A DNA stretch of 64,000 nt, taken from positions 1 through 64,000 of the forward strand of contig CAJOLR010000003.1 in assembly GCA_905235565.1 (NCBI GenBank). Direction: 5' to 3'. Positions 7,577 to 18,409 of the stretch are shown here, one piece after another. Positions within the stretch are counted from its first letter, which is position 1. Each line of letters begins with the position of its first letter. This DNA is from an uncultured Bacteroidaceae bacterium (GTDB taxonomy: Bacteria > Bacteroidota > Bacteroidia > Bacteroidales > Bacteroidaceae). The position numbers and the translations under genes are program-made. The notes beneath the pieces were generated by a model. It saw only the letters and a program-made list of their open reading frames with translations. It ran no database searches and was not told the DNA's origin.

Positions 7577-9025
7577 TTATTGAGAGTTGCGCTTGAGCGT
7601 CAGAGTGTGGTCGATGGTGGAGGGGAGTTCCTCGGGGTAATGGGTTACTATGATGAGGGTCTTCTGCGGGTTGTCGCAGAAGGCCTTTATTATTTGCATT
7701 ACCAGGGTGCGGCGCCGGCGGTCCAGTCCGTGGAGCGGTTCGTCAAGGATGAGTAGGGATGGGTTCTTTACGAAGGCGCGGGCCAGCAGGATCATTCGCT
7801 GCTCTCCGCTTGAGAGTTCCAGGAAGTCACGCTCCTCCAGATCCGATATCTGGAAAATGTTCATCCAGATGCGGCAGCGTTCACGTTCATCGGCGGTAAT
7901 TTTTTTATACAAACCGATGGTGTCGTGCAGGCCCGATGCCACTATGTCTATGGCGGGGTAGCGGCGGCAGTAGGAGCGGTGCATCTCGGGCGATACATAC
8001 CCGATATGTTTCTTGATTTCCCAGATGCTCTCGCCTGTGCCGCGCGGACGGCCAAAGAGGGCGATATCGCAGGCGTAGGATTGAGGGTTATCGGCATAGA
8101 CCATGCTAAGAAGGGCCGATTTGCCGCTTCCGTTGGGGCCCAGGAGTGCCCAATGCTCACCTTTGCGCACAGTCCAGTCCAGCTCATTCAGGATGCGGCG
8201 GCTTTCATACTGGAGTATAACTTTATTGCAGCGTACTATCTCATCAGAGTCCATGCCGTTCTCGGGTAGGTTGTGCATCATATCAATCATATCCGGCGCC
8301 AGAACGGGCTGGGGGAGCGGTTCAAGCGGCTGTGCCATATATTCAGCAACAGGCATGGCATCGGTACACTTACGGTCATGCACCTCTATTACATGCGTTA
8401 TGAACTGCGGGATATCCTCGCGGCGTGATACCACAAGTATAATCTGCATCTTCCATTCCGTTACAAGGCTCTGGAGCAGGCTGCACAGCATATCGCGGGT
8501 CTGTACGTCAAGGCCTATGAACGGGCTGTCAATGATGACCATGCGGGGCCGTACGGCCAACGAACGGGCCAGCTGGTACTTGCGCATCTCACCGCTGGAG
8601 AGTGTTACAAGCTGCTTGTCCCAGATGAACGGTATGTCAAACAGGGTAAACAGACGCTCCTTCCAGACGGGATCCTTAACCTCAGGGAAAGCGTCATGGA
8701 CTATGGCCGATTCGCCCATCTCGGTCATATTCCAGCGTTGCTGGTAGAAATAGGTGCTGTCGGCGCTGCCGTAGCTGTCGCGGAATGTGATGTTGCGGAT
8801 GTCGGCTCCGCTTATGCCGTTGCCGTACTCAACCTCACGGTGGTCCAATAGCGGATACTGACGCAATAATGTGTTAACCAGCAGGGTCTTACCTGAACCG
8901 TTAGGGCCTACAACGGCAATCTGCTGACCAGTGCCGATACACAGGTTAATGGGGGCAGCGAGCCTGTAACGGGAATCGCAGGCAATACCATCGGTTATCC
9001 TTATCGCAAAATCGTTATTATCCAC
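7577..9025 (-). CDS. ABC transporter ATP-binding protein with two tandem NBDs (ModF/PhrA-like)
   Basis: Two Walker A motifs (GPNGSGKTLL and GPNGSGKSAL), two signature regions (LSSGEMRK, LSSGEQRM), Walker B (VIIDSPFIGLD, LILDEPLHGLD). Confidence 0.9.
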   Translation of the reverse strand: MDNNDFAIRITDGIACDSRYRLAAPINLCIGTGQQIAVVGPNGSGKTLLVNTLLRQYPLLDHREVEYGNGISGADIRNITFRDSYGSADSTYFYQQRWNMTEMGESAIVHDAFPEVKDPVWKERLFTLFDIPFIWDKQLVTLSSGEMRKYQLARSLAVRPRMVIIDSPFIGLDVQTRDMLCSLLQSLVTEWKMQIILVVSRREDIPQFITHVIEVHDRKCTDAMPVAEYMAQPLEPLPQPVLAPDMIDMMHNLPENGMDSDEIVRCNKVILQYESRRILNELDWTVRKGEHWALLGPNGSGKSALLSMVYADNPQSYACDIALFGRPRGTGESIWEIKKHIGYVSPEMHRSYCRRYPAIDIVASGLHDTIGLYKKITADERERCRIWMNIFQISDLEERDFLELSSGEQRMILLARAFVKNPSLLILDEPLHGLDRRRRTLVMQIIKAFCDNPQKTLIIVTHYPEELPSTIDHTLTLKRNSQ

Positions 9026-9077
9026 TTTATACAGTTTATGCCTGCAAAGTTAGTGTAAAAAGCACTACCTTCGCATC

Positions 9078-9782
9078 ATGAATCCCGCATTATATCTTAT
9101 TCCCAACCTGCTGGGCGATACTCCCGTAGATCAGGTGCTGCCGCCCTACAACCGCGACATTATCCTGGGCATACGCCATTTCATTGTGGAGGACGTACGC
9201 ACCGCCCGCCGTTTCCTGAAACTTGTGGACCGCCGCATAGACATAGACCAACTCACATTCTACACACTTAACAAACACACCAACCCAGATGAGGTGGCAA
9301 GCATGCTGAAACCCTTGGAGGAGGGTAGTCCCATGGGAGTTATCTCCGAGGCCGGTTGCCCAGCCGTAGCCGATCCAGGTGCCGATGTGGTAGCGATAGC
9401 CCAGCGCAAAGGCCTGCAGGTAATCCCCCTGGTAGGCCCCTCCAGCATAATCCTGGCAGTGATGGGCTCCGGATTCAACGGCCAGAGCTTCGCCTTCAAC
9501 GGCTACCTGCCCATAGAGCCCGATGAGCGCATCAAAACCCTAAAGAAGCTGGAGCAGCGCGCCTACACCGAGAATCAGACGCAACTCTTTATAGAGACCC
9601 CCTACAGAAACTCCAAAATGATGGCTGATATCCTGAAAGCCTGCCGTCCCCAGACTCACCTATGCATAGCAGCAGGCCTAACCACCAGCGACGAATACAT
9701 CAAAACACGCACGGTAAAGGAGTGGAACGGCCACCTTCCCCAACTTAAAAAGATACCATGTATCTTTTTAATTTACAGATGA
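9078..9782 (+). CDS. SAM-dependent methyltransferase, tetrapyrrole methylase/RsmI-like family
   Basis: YLIPNLLGD, GVISEAGCPAVADPG, VGPSSIILAVMGSGFNGQSFAFNGYLP, LFIETPYRN motifs. Confidence 0.87.
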   Translation: MNPALYLIPNLLGDTPVDQVLPPYNRDIILGIRHFIVEDVRTARRFLKLVDRRIDIDQLTFYTLNKHTNPDEVASMLKPLEEGSPMGVISEAGCPAVADPGADVVAIAQRKGLQVIPLVGPSSIILAVMGSGFNGQSFAFNGYLPIEPDERIKTLKKLEQRAYTENQTQLFIETPYRNSKMMADILKACRPQTHLCIAAGLTTSDEYIKTRTVKEWNGHLPQLKKIPCIFLIYR

Positions 9783-9824
9783 TTATAGAATGTTTTATTT
9801 GGCTGAAATCTTTCTAATTGAGCG

Positions 9825-9958
9825 GAACTTTTTGGGGTATCTGTATCAGAAACCATCGACACCCATGTCGCTGTGAATGGGAGGGGCCCGCTCCGAAGGA
9901 GTGGGAGGGATAGGGCCGTTAGGCCCGTAGTTTCAGATACTGATACCCCAAAAAGTTC
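9825..9958. repeat. Palindromic intergenic element with conserved GC-rich core (copy 1)
   Basis: Arms GAACTTTTTGGGGTATCTGTATCAGAAAC / GTTTCAGATACTGATACCCCAAAAAGTTC pair 27/29; core GGGAGGGGCCCG...TGGGAGGGATA...CGTAGTTT. Confidence 0.85.
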
Positions 9959-9975
9959 TCTTGGAAGAATCTGTA

Positions 9976-12177
9976 TTATTTCAGGTTGTCGTCAAAGAAG
10001 CGGAGTATGCGGGTAAAGAGGTGCTTGCGGTGGGAGAAGCCGGTTATGCTGTGCTCCTTGCCGGGATAGACCTGCATATCAAAATCCACTCCTGCGTTTA
10101 TCAGAGCCTCGATGTATGATGCGGTATTGCTGAAGAATACGTTGTCATCATCCAGTCCGTGAACTATGAGCAGACGGCCGTGCAAGCGGTTGATGCGGTC
10201 AATGGCCGATGCATCGTGGTAGCCGTCGGCATTCTGCTTGGGCTCCTGCATGAAACGCTCGGTATAGGGAGCGTCATAGTAGCGCCAATCGGTAACAGGG
10301 GCTACCGCAACGCCGCATTTGAATACCGGAGTGCCCTCACTCATGGACATCAGCGTGTTGTAGCCGCCGTAGCTCCAGCCCCAGATGGCTATACGCTCTG
10401 CATCGATGTAGGGAAGTGAGCCTAAATACTTGGCTGCAGCAACCTGGTCCTGGCTTTCCATCACGCCCAGATGCTTGTATGTCTGTTTCTTGAAGTCCGA
10501 TCCGCGACGTCCGGTGCCGCGTCCGTCAACAACAGCTACGGCATATCCCTGATAGGTAAGAAGAGCCTCAAATGCTGCTCCGGGATAGAAGCCGGCGCCC
10601 CATTCATTGAGCACCTCGTTTGATCCGGGACCGCTGTACTGGTAAAGGATGACAGGGCAGGGGTGGGACTCATCGGCGCGAGCCGGTTTTACCATCCAGC
10701 CGTAGAGAGTGGTGCCATCGACAGTCTTGAATGAGAACTGCTCCTTGGCGGGAAAACCGTATTCAAGGGTGGCTTGATATATGTCGGCATTACTTTCAAT
10801 GGTTCTCAATATAGTGCCTTTGGCGTCATTGCATGTTACAACATACGGCGTGGACATATCGGACCACGTGTTGATGAAATATTTGTATCCGGTACTGAAA
10901 CGTGCGTGGCTGGTGCCTTTTTCCTGAGTCAGCCTTGTTTTCTTGCCCTTGCCGTCAATCTTCCATACGGCGCAGTCATAAATGCCTGATTCATTGCTCT
11001 CATAATAGACGGTGCCCGATTTCGGGTCATATCCATGGAGGGCAAGAACATCAAAATCACCTTTGGTTATCTGGCGCTTAAGTTGGCCGTTCAACTCATA
11101 GAGATACAGGTGACGGTGGCCGTCACGCTCACTCTGCATGATGAACTGAGTGCCGTAGAATCTGGTGTCCATGTAGCAGAATTCGTCAAAGTAACGATCA
11201 TCCTGCTCACGTAGGGTAAGCTTGCATACGGTGGAGCGGGGATTGGCAGAGTAGATCTCCAGCTTGTTCTGAAGGCGGTTCAGAGTAAAAATGAAAAGGG
11301 TATTATCCTCATTCTCAATGAACTTGATGCGAGGAATGTATGTGGTGCTGTCCAACTTGAGGTCCATGTCGCGGATGACAGAACTCTTGATGTCGAATGA
11401 GTGGACCGATACTTTTGAGTTGGTGTCGCCTGCTGTGGGATACTGCTGGGGGCGATATGATACCAGTTCCTGGGAATAAGCGTTGCGGTCAGGACTTGAC
11501 AGGAAGAACGGAAGTTCATAGCTGCCCACCTGTGACTCGTCAAAACGGATCCAGGCCAGCATGCGGCTGTCGGCGCTGAACTCATATGCACGAACAAGTC
11601 CGAACTCCTCCTCGTATGCCCAGTCGGGGATGCCGTTACGTATCTTTCCCAACTCTCCATCCTTGGTTACCTGTACTTCAGCATTATCGAATAACATCTT
11701 GACTAAGAATATGTTATTATCACGGACAAATGCTATGTTATGACCATCAGGTGAGAATGAAGGAACCTGTACGGGACCTCCGTTGGTAAGCTTTTCGGCC
11801 CTGTTGTTACGTATGGTGAATATGAAATAGTTTGCTGTATATGACCTGCGGAAAATCTTGCTGACATACTCTTCAAGCAGGATTACATCCTCGGTGGGAG
11901 ACAGTATGAAACGGCCTAATGCAAAAGGCTTGTCCCCCTTGACGGTTCTAAGGTTGAGTATGGTATCCGTCACAGCTCCTGTCTTGAAAGAGTACTTCAA
12001 AATGCAGTCTCCGTCGGCTGCCAGATAACTCTCTCCGTCAGCCATAGGCGTTATGCTTGGAGCACTGTTTCCGTAGAATGAACCTCCGATCACGTCATCC
12101 AGGGTAAGCTTCCTGTTCTGGGCGGCTACCGGAATAATAGCTGCAAATGCTGCAACAAGTATGATAATTCTCTTCAT
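9976..12177 (-). CDS. Prolyl oligopeptidase family S9 peptidase (DPP IV-like)
   Basis: N-terminal signal peptide, beta-propeller region and catalytic GWSYGG, with downstream Asp and PGKEHSI His region. Confidence 0.92.
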   Translation of the reverse strand: MKRIIILVAAFAAIIPVAAQNRKLTLDDVIGGSFYGNSAPSITPMADGESYLAADGDCILKYSFKTGAVTDTILNLRTVKGDKPFALGRFILSPTEDVILLEEYVSKIFRRSYTANYFIFTIRNNRAEKLTNGGPVQVPSFSPDGHNIAFVRDNNIFLVKMLFDNAEVQVTKDGELGKIRNGIPDWAYEEEFGLVRAYEFSADSRMLAWIRFDESQVGSYELPFFLSSPDRNAYSQELVSYRPQQYPTAGDTNSKVSVHSFDIKSSVIRDMDLKLDSTTYIPRIKFIENEDNTLFIFTLNRLQNKLEIYSANPRSTVCKLTLREQDDRYFDEFCYMDTRFYGTQFIMQSERDGHRHLYLYELNGQLKRQITKGDFDVLALHGYDPKSGTVYYESNESGIYDCAVWKIDGKGKKTRLTQEKGTSHARFSTGYKYFINTWSDMSTPYVVTCNDAKGTILRTIESNADIYQATLEYGFPAKEQFSFKTVDGTTLYGWMVKPARADESHPCPVILYQYSGPGSNEVLNEWGAGFYPGAAFEALLTYQGYAVAVVDGRGTGRRGSDFKKQTYKHLGVMESQDQVAAAKYLGSLPYIDAERIAIWGWSYGGYNTLMSMSEGTPVFKCGVAVAPVTDWRYYDAPYTERFMQEPKQNADGYHDASAIDRINRLHGRLLIVHGLDDDNVFFSNTASYIEALINAGVDFDMQVYPGKEHSITGFSHRKHLFTRILRFFDDNLK

Positions 12178-12209
12178 ATCTCAATACTTAATTAATTATC
12201 CTAAAAATA

Positions 12210-12821
12210 TCAATTGTCAATTACCCCCTTCCCCTGACGTATTATCTCCTGATCCCCGTCAACGCAATAAACAACTGTGGAGTATTCAAAACCGCCCGCG
12301 CCGCCATTGATTACCAGGTCCACATCATCACCAAGACGCTCATCGATAAGTTCGGGATCGGTCAGGAAACCGATGTCATCGGATTCATCATATGGAACGG
12401 TGGTTGAGAGCAGTGGAGCACCCAACTGGCGGCATATCTCACGTGTGATGTCATTGTCAGGGACGCGAATGCCCACCTCCTTGCGGTTGCTGAATATCTT
12501 GGGCAATCGGCTTCCGGCACGCAGCACGAATGTGAACGGGCCAGGAAGATTGCGTTTCATTGTCTTGAACGTGGTGTTGTCTATCTGCACGTACTGGCTT
12601 ATGTCGCTCAGGTCATAGCAGACTATAGAGAATCGGTGTTTGCGCGGATCCATGCCCTTGATCTTGCAGATACGCTCAATTGGGCGCTCCTTGAGTGCAT
12701 GGCATCCCAGGGCATAAGCAGTATCTGTGGGGAAGACAATCACTCCTCCACCGTTCAGAATATCCAGGACGCGGTCTATGTCGCGCTGGCTGGGGTTTTT
12801 CTCATAAAGCCTAATCAGCAT
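12210..12821 (-). CDS. YrdC/Sua5-family protein (threonylcarbamoyl-AMP synthase-like)
   Basis: [48 protein letters not shown] motifs. Confidence 0.88.
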   Translation of the reverse strand: MLIRLYEKNPSQRDIDRVLDILNGGGVIVFPTDTAYALGCHALKERPIERICKIKGMDPRKHRFSIVCYDLSDISQYVQIDNTTFKTMKRNLPGPFTFVLRAGSRLPKIFSNRKEVGIRVPDNDITREICRQLGAPLLSTTVPYDESDDIGFLTDPELIDERLGDDVDLVINGGAGGFEYSTVVYCVDGDQEIIRQGKGVIDN

Positions 12822-13735
12822 GCCTTCAACTTTATATAATCTATTATAGAATCAACATCGTCGGGGTTAAACCAACGTGTATTCTCATCGCGTTTGAACC
12901 AGGTCATCTGCTTGCGGGAGTAGATGCGGGTATTCTGCTTTATCTTCTCTATCGCAAAATCCAGCGTCCAAGGCTTGCCGTCAGGTGTGAGCGCTCCGTC
13001 CATCCAACTGAACAGTTCTTTCATGCCCACCGTATTGAGTGAGTTGAGTCCGCAGTGAGGATACATACGGCGGGCCTCGTCAATAAGACCGTTCTCTATC
13101 ATCTTGTCAACGCGCCGGTTGATGCGGTCATACAGTTCCTCGCGCGGACGGGTAAGACCGATGCGGATGATGTTGAACGTACGCTTGGCTTTTTGTCCCT
13201 TGCGGAGGTCGGAGTAGGGGTGCCCGGTCATGTAGCAGACCTCAAGAGCGTGCAATACACGCTTGGGATTCTTGCGGTCAACCTGTTTATAGTACTCCGG
13301 ATCCAACAGTTTGAGTTCCTGTACCAGATTGTCCAGTCCCTCTTTCTGATAACGCTCCAAAAGGGGTAGGCGGATGTCGTCCGGAATGGTGGGAATCTGG
13401 TCAATACCATAGCACAGGGCATCTATGTACATCATTGAGCCTCCAGTAACGAGTAATATGTCATGTTCTGCGAATAGTCTGTTTGTTAGTCTCAAAACAT
13501 CCTCTTCGTATTTGGCGGCACTGTAATAATCCTCAAGTCCGAGGTTACCTACCAGATAGTGTTCGGCACGTGCTCTTTCATCCGGGGTAGGTGCAGCTGT
13601 GCATATCGGGATGTCCGCATACATCTGTCTGGAATCGGCCGATATGACAGGCGTATGAAACAAATCGGCGAGGGTCAGGCATAATTCCGTCTTTCCCACG
13701 CCGGTAGGTCCTAATATCACAACCAGGTTCTTCAC
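12815..13735 (-). CDS. miaA: tRNA dimethylallyltransferase
   Basis: [65 protein letters not shown]. Confidence 0.95.
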   Translation of the reverse strand: MKNLVVILGPTGVGKTELCLTLADLFHTPVISADSRQMYADIPICTAAPTPDERARAEHYLVGNLGLEDYYSAAKYEEDVLRLTNRLFAEHDILLVTGGSMMYIDALCYGIDQIPTIPDDIRLPLLERYQKEGLDNLVQELKLLDPEYYKQVDRKNPKRVLHALEVCYMTGHPYSDLRKGQKAKRTFNIIRIGLTRPREELYDRINRRVDKMIENGLIDEARRMYPHCGLNSLNTVGMKELFSWMDGALTPDGKPWTLDFAIEKIKQNTRIYSRKQMTWFKRDENTRWFNPDDVDSIIDYIKLKAC

Positions 13736-14305
13736 TCAATAAAGGTCGTCAATGGAATCAAGGCTGACATTGCCTGCACCTTCACCGCCTTCCATGCCGA
13801 ATCCTTCCTCATCAAGCTCATCGGAATCAAATCCTTCATCTCCGTAGAAGTTCTCATCAACGTCCAGAATGGGGTTGGTCTTGGCAAACTCATCAAAGTC
13901 AACGGTCTGTTTGGGCGGATTGCCCTGACTTGCCGTGCAGACTGCTTCGGAAAGTGTCTTACCAGTGATAATCTCCTTTAACTCAATGAAAAAACATCTT
14001 TCTGTTAAAGGATCGAAGATGTAGATCAGACGCTGCTTTTCATCTTCAATCAGTTCATCCAGCGGGGTGTCAGCCATCACCCAGTTGTCAACTTCTGAAC
14101 TGGTGTTCATCTCCTCGCGGGTTATCTCCTCACGTTTTTCCCAATTGTCCTCACAGATGAAGAAAGAAGTCATCTGGTCATCGGGATAACCTACGGATTT
14201 CAGGATTGCATTGCTGAAGTCCAGGAATGAAGCTGATGAATTGATCTGAATCTCCCTGTAAAAGTCATTGACTTCGTCAGAAATAAAAATGAATCTGAAA
14301 ATCAT
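13736..14305 (-). CDS. Hypothetical protein, pRiA4b ORF-3/IS1096 TnpR-like fold family
   Basis: FRFIFISDEVNDFYREIQINSSASFLDFSNAILKSVGY with acidic C-terminal tail; sits between miaA and lpxA. Confidence 0.6.
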   Translation of the reverse strand: MIFRFIFISDEVNDFYREIQINSSASFLDFSNAILKSVGYPDDQMTSFFICEDNWEKREEITREEMNTSSEVDNWVMADTPLDELIEDEKQRLIYIFDPLTERCFFIELKEIITGKTLSEAVCTASQGNPPKQTVDFDEFAKTNPILDVDENFYGDEGFDSDELDEEGFGMEGGEGAGNVSLDSIDDLY

Positions 14306-14317
14306 ATTGTGATGTTT

Positions 14318-15094
14318 TTATCTGTCACGGATAATACCTCTCTCGGAACGTGAGATGAAGTCTATTATGTATTTGACTTGAGGATCTTTTGATATCTCAT
14401 TCTCCTTGATTGCCGCTATGGCCTGAGATACGTTCAGTCCCTGCTGATAAATGATGCGGTATGCGTTGTGGATGGCCTCGATGGTCTCGGCGCTGAATTT
14501 CTCGCGGCGCAGACGCACCAGATTTATACCCATATAAGTGAGTGGGTTGCGACCGGACATGGTGAATGGTGGTACATCCTGGCTTACACCACTTCCGCCC
14601 TGTATCATTACATACCCTCCTATATGTGTAAACTGGTGGATAAGCACACCGGCACTGATGGTGGCGTGGTCCTCGACTTCCACCTCACCGCCCAGTTTCG
14701 TGCTGTTGCCGATTATGCAGTAGCTGCCAACGATGCAGTCATGAGCTATATGCATGCTTTCCATAAGCAGGTTATTGCTGCCAACCACGGTCTTGCCCCT
14801 TGAGGCGGTACCACGGTTGATGGTTACGTTCTCACGTATGCGGTTATTGTCACCTATTTCGGCTGTAGTCTCCTCGCCGATAAACTTGAGGTCCTGCGGA
14901 ATACCTCCGATGACTGCGCCCGGATGTATGGTATTTCCGTTTCCGATACGTGAGCCGTACATGATGCTTACATGCGGCATCAGTATATTGTTATCGCCTA
15001 TCACAACGTTCTTGTCGATGAAACAGAACGGACCTATCTCAACGTTCTTGCCTATCTGGGCAGAAGGGTCGACGTATGCCAGGGGACTAATCAT
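14318..15094 (-). CDS. lpxA: Acyl-ACP--UDP-N-acetylglucosamine O-acyltransferase
   Basis: Left-handed beta-helix hexapeptide repeats; SPLAYVDPSAQIGKNVEIGPFCFID; next to lpxC/lpxD. Confidence 0.95.
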   Translation of the reverse strand: MISPLAYVDPSAQIGKNVEIGPFCFIDKNVVIGDNNILMPHVSIMYGSRIGNGNTIHPGAVIGGIPQDLKFIGEETTAEIGDNNRIRENVTINRGTASRGKTVVGSNNLLMESMHIAHDCIVGSYCIIGNSTKLGGEVEVEDHATISAGVLIHQFTHIGGYVMIQGGSGVSQDVPPFTMSGRNPLTYMGINLVRLRREKFSAETIEAIHNAYRIIYQQGLNVSQAIAAIKENEISKDPQVKYIIDFISRSERGIIRDR

Positions 15095-16482
15095 CTGTTT
15101 TCTCTTTTTACTATTTGAACCATAAATTCAGACTCTGCAACCAATTTGTCGGCCACAAAAGCATATCCCTTGATTGATAATATATTATGACGAATTGGGG
15201 CAGTCCTTACAACACGCATCAGAAGGGTGTCGCCAGGTACTACGGCCTGACGGAAACGGGTGTTGTCAATCTTGATGAACATTGCCTCAAAATCCTTCGG
15301 CTCGCCAGTGGTCTGAAGAGCCAGAGTGCCTCCCAACTGTGCCATTGCCTCGATTATGAGCACACCAGGCATGATGGGATGCTCGGGGAAGTGCCCGGTA
15401 AAATAGAACTCGTTGTTGGTGACGTTCTTTACTCCCTCGGCATATAGGTCAGTCAGCGTGATTACCTTATCCAACAGTTGCATAGGGAAGCGGTGCGGCA
15501 TAACGGCCTGGATCTGCTGCAGGTTCATTACCGGCGGTACAGACGGATCATATGCGGGAGCCTGGACGTCGTTAAGGATTATGTTCTTGCGCAATATGCG
15601 TGCGAACTTGTTGTTAATGGTGTGGCCGGGGCGGGTTGCGATGATGCGTCCCTTGATGGGCTTTCCTACAAGTGCCAGGTCACCTATGATATCCAGCAGC
15701 TTATGGCGTGCCGGCTCATTGTCCCACTGTAGCTGTTTATGCATGATATAGCCCAGTTTTGTGGCATCCATCTTTGGTACACCCATAACCTCACATATCT
15801 TGTCATAGCGTTCCTGAGGCATTTCCCTCTCATAAATCACTATGGCATTATCCAGGTCACCTCCCTTGATGAGACCGGCACCGAGCAGGGGCTCAATCTC
15901 ACGAACGAATACGAAAGTGCGGCTGCGGGCTATCTCAAAGGGGAAATCCCGCATATCATCCAATGATGCGTACTGGTTGTACAGTATCTTGGAGTCATAT
16001 GATATGAGTACGTTTACACTGAACTCATTGTCTGGCAGAAGTATTATGGACGAGCCAGTAGTCTCATCCTTGACCTCTATCTTGTTCTTGACCACATAGT
16101 AGTCTTTCAGTGCGTCCAGCTCCTTTATTCCCACCTTCTGGATGTTCTCAACATACTCAATGGCACTGCCGTCCAGGATGGGGAATTCAGGCCCGTTAAC
16201 CTCTATGTGGCAATTGTCTATTCCGGCTGCGTAGAGTGCTGCCAGGGCATGCTCAACGGTACTTACCTTTACGTTGCCCTTGAAAAGTACGGTACCACGC
16301 TGGGTCTCACGGACGTTTTCTGCAAAAGCCTCGATTACCGGCTGGCTCTCCAGGTCGATTCGCTGTATCTTGTAACCGTAGTCAGCGGGGGCCGGATTAA
16401 ATGTGACGGTCAGTTCAAGACCGGTGTGGAGGCCCTTTCCGCTAAGAGAGAAACTACTCTTTAAAGTCTTCTGTTTGTACAT
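15091..16482 (-). CDS. lpxC/fabZ: Bifunctional UDP-3-O-acyl-GlcNAc deacetylase / 3-hydroxyacyl-ACP dehydratase (LpxC-FabZ)
   Basis: LpxC N-terminal part (VSTVEHALAALYAAGIDN, HKLLDIIGDLAL) fused to FabZ (HFPEHPIMPGVLIIEAMAQ). Confidence 0.95.
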   Translation of the reverse strand: MYKQKTLKSSFSLSGKGLHTGLELTVTFNPAPADYGYKIQRIDLESQPVIEAFAENVRETQRGTVLFKGNVKVSTVEHALAALYAAGIDNCHIEVNGPEFPILDGSAIEYVENIQKVGIKELDALKDYYVVKNKIEVKDETTGSSIILLPDNEFSVNVLISYDSKILYNQYASLDDMRDFPFEIARSRTFVFVREIEPLLGAGLIKGGDLDNAIVIYEREMPQERYDKICEVMGVPKMDATKLGYIMHKQLQWDNEPARHKLLDIIGDLALVGKPIKGRIIATRPGHTINNKFARILRKNIILNDVQAPAYDPSVPPVMNLQQIQAVMPHRFPMQLLDKVITLTDLYAEGVKNVTNNEFYFTGHFPEHPIMPGVLIIEAMAQLGGTLALQTTGEPKDFEAMFIKIDNTRFRQAVVPGDTLLMRVVRTAPIRHNILSIKGYAFVADKLVAESEFMVQIVKRENR

Positions 16483-16488
16483 GTTAAG

Positions 16489-17532
16489 TTACTTATCTTC
16501 AAGTTTAGATTTCAGTTCTTCTATCTCTTTCTGAAGCTTTTGGATAGTTTTATTCATCTCAGGAAGATCCCTGAAAATGAGTGATGAACGCAGGAAGTTC
16601 CGGTAACTGATGGATGGATATCCCATTATTGTATCCCCGTCATTGATGCAGCTTAATACACCTGTCTTGGCTGCTATGTTTACTTTGTTGCCCACTGTGA
16701 TGTGTCCAGAGATTCCGCTTTGGCCTCCTATCATACACCAGGAGCCTATCTTGCTTGATCCGGCTATTCCTGTCTGGGCCGATATGACAGTGTGCTCACC
16801 GACTTCTACATTATGTGCCACCTGAACCAGATTGTCCAGCTTGACACCTTTATGGACAACGGTGCGGCCCATGGTGGACCGGTCGATGCAGGTGTTGGCA
16901 CCTATCTCGACATCATCCTCAAGTTCCACTATACCTATCTGGGGAATCTTGTCGTAACCGTTGGGGGTTGGCGCGAATCCGAATCCGTCTGCACCTACAA
17001 CGCTGCCTGCATGCAGTATGCACCGGTTGCCGACCTTACAGCCGTAATAGACCGTAACTTGCGGATAGATTATGCAATCTGAACCTACCGAAGCACCTTC
17101 GCCTATGGTTACATGAGGATAGATCCTGGTATTGTCGCCTATTACAGCACCTTCTTCGATAACAGCAAATGGACCGATATAGACGTTGTTGCCGATACTG
17201 GCTTTCTCTGATACTGATGCCAATGAGCTGATTCCGGTCCTGGCCGGTTTCATTGATGCATAGAGCGACATGAGTCTGGCCAGGCTCTCATATGCATTGT
17301 CAACTCTGACAAGTGTGGCGCTTACCGGCTGTTCAGGCTTGAAATCCCTGTTGACCAGAACGACGCTTGATTGGGTTGAATAAAGATAATGGGTGTATTT
17401 TACGTTCGAAAGAAAAGAGAGTGCACCCGGAACTCCCTCTTCTATCTTGGCGAAAGTATGGACTGTAGCATCTGCGTTCCCGTCAACGGTGCCGCCAAGA
17501 AATTCGGCTATCTGTTTAGCTGTAAATTCCAT
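16489..17532 (-). CDS. lpxD: UDP-3-O-(3-hydroxymyristoyl)glucosamine N-acyltransferase
   Basis: LpxD N-domain plus hexapeptide repeats ([43 protein letters not shown]). Confidence 0.95.
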   Translation of the reverse strand: MEFTAKQIAEFLGGTVDGNADATVHTFAKIEEGVPGALSFLSNVKYTHYLYSTQSSVVLVNRDFKPEQPVSATLVRVDNAYESLARLMSLYASMKPARTGISSLASVSEKASIGNNVYIGPFAVIEEGAVIGDNTRIYPHVTIGEGASVGSDCIIYPQVTVYYGCKVGNRCILHAGSVVGADGFGFAPTPNGYDKIPQIGIVELEDDVEIGANTCIDRSTMGRTVVHKGVKLDNLVQVAHNVEVGEHTVISAQTGIAGSSKIGSWCMIGGQSGISGHITVGNKVNIAAKTGVLSCINDGDTIMGYPSISYRNFLRSSLIFRDLPEMNKTIQKLQKEIEELKSKLEDK

Positions 17533-17566
17533 TTGATCTTATGTAAGTCTGCAAATATAAGATTTT

Positions 17567-18385
17567 TTATTTAATAAATAGCGCCATTTCTTCCTGCACC
17601 TCTTTGGCTTTCATACGGGCCACTTGTGCAAACTGCTCTGTATTGTCTGCGTAAATGATTGCACGGCTACTGTTTACAATAAGGCCGCATTTGCTGTTCA
17701 TGCCGTATTTGCATACATCTGTCAACGAACCGCCTTGTGCTCCTATACCCGGAACAAGCAGGAAACTGTCGGGGACGGTCTTGCGGATATCGGTAAGCAT
17801 CTCTGCCCTGGTGGCACCAGCAACGTACATCATGTTGTCGGCATTGCCGCCCCACTCAAGTGACTTGCGCAGAACGTTCTGATACAGTGGAGTGCCATCG
17901 GGATCATTGATGTACTGGAAATCATCGGCACCCTTGTTGCTGGTAAGGGCAAGGAGTATCACCCAGCGACCTTCATGTCCCAGGAACGGGGTTACGCTGT
18001 CCTGTCCCATATACGGTGCAACAGTTACTGAATCAACTTTCATCTCTTCAAAGAAACTCTCGGCATACATCTTCGAGGTGTTTCCGATGTCGCCGCGTTT
18101 GGCGTCGGCAATGATGAACTGGTCCGGATAGTTGGTGCGGATGTAGTCAATGGTCTTGTAGAGGGACTGCATTCCCTTCAGACCGGTGCTCTCATAGAAT
18201 GCCAGATTGGGCTTGTATGCTATGCAGTAGTCTGCTGTCGCGTCTATGATGGCTTTGTTGAAAGCAAATATGGGATCCTCGTCAGACAACAGATGCTGAG
18301 GGATCTTTTTGATGTCAGTGTCAAGACCTACGCACAGAAACGACTTCTTGCGCATTATGTTCTGGAACAACTCTTCTCTTGTCAT
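17567..18385 (-). CDS. pyrF: Orotidine 5'-phosphate decarboxylase (type 2)
   Basis: [42 protein letters not shown]. Confidence 0.93.
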   Translation of the reverse strand: MTREELFQNIMRKKSFLCVGLDTDIKKIPQHLLSDEDPIFAFNKAIIDATADYCIAYKPNLAFYESTGLKGMQSLYKTIDYIRTNYPDQFIIADAKRGDIGNTSKMYAESFFEEMKVDSVTVAPYMGQDSVTPFLGHEGRWVILLALTSNKGADDFQYINDPDGTPLYQNVLRKSLEWGGNADNMMYVAGATRAEMLTDIRKTVPDSFLLVPGIGAQGGSLTDVCKYGMNSKCGLIVNSSRAIIYADNTEQFAQVARMKAKEVQEEMALFIK

Positions 18386-18409
18386 ATCTGTTAATTGTTA
18401 GAAATTCCC

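Noticed and set aside
8103-8747. 214-aa plus-strand ORF antisense to the dual-NBD ABC gene
   Set aside because: Fully antisense to a well-supported CDS; composition (Ser/Arg/Thr-rich) is typical of a shadow frame. Same reasoning for 60884..61588 (+, antisense to coaBC), 58669..59217 (+, antisense to recN), 32719..33192 (-, antisense to RND) and similar ORFs.
15091-16482. LpxC-FabZ fusion as a novelty
   Set aside because: Bifunctional LpxC/FabZ is well established in Bacteroidota.
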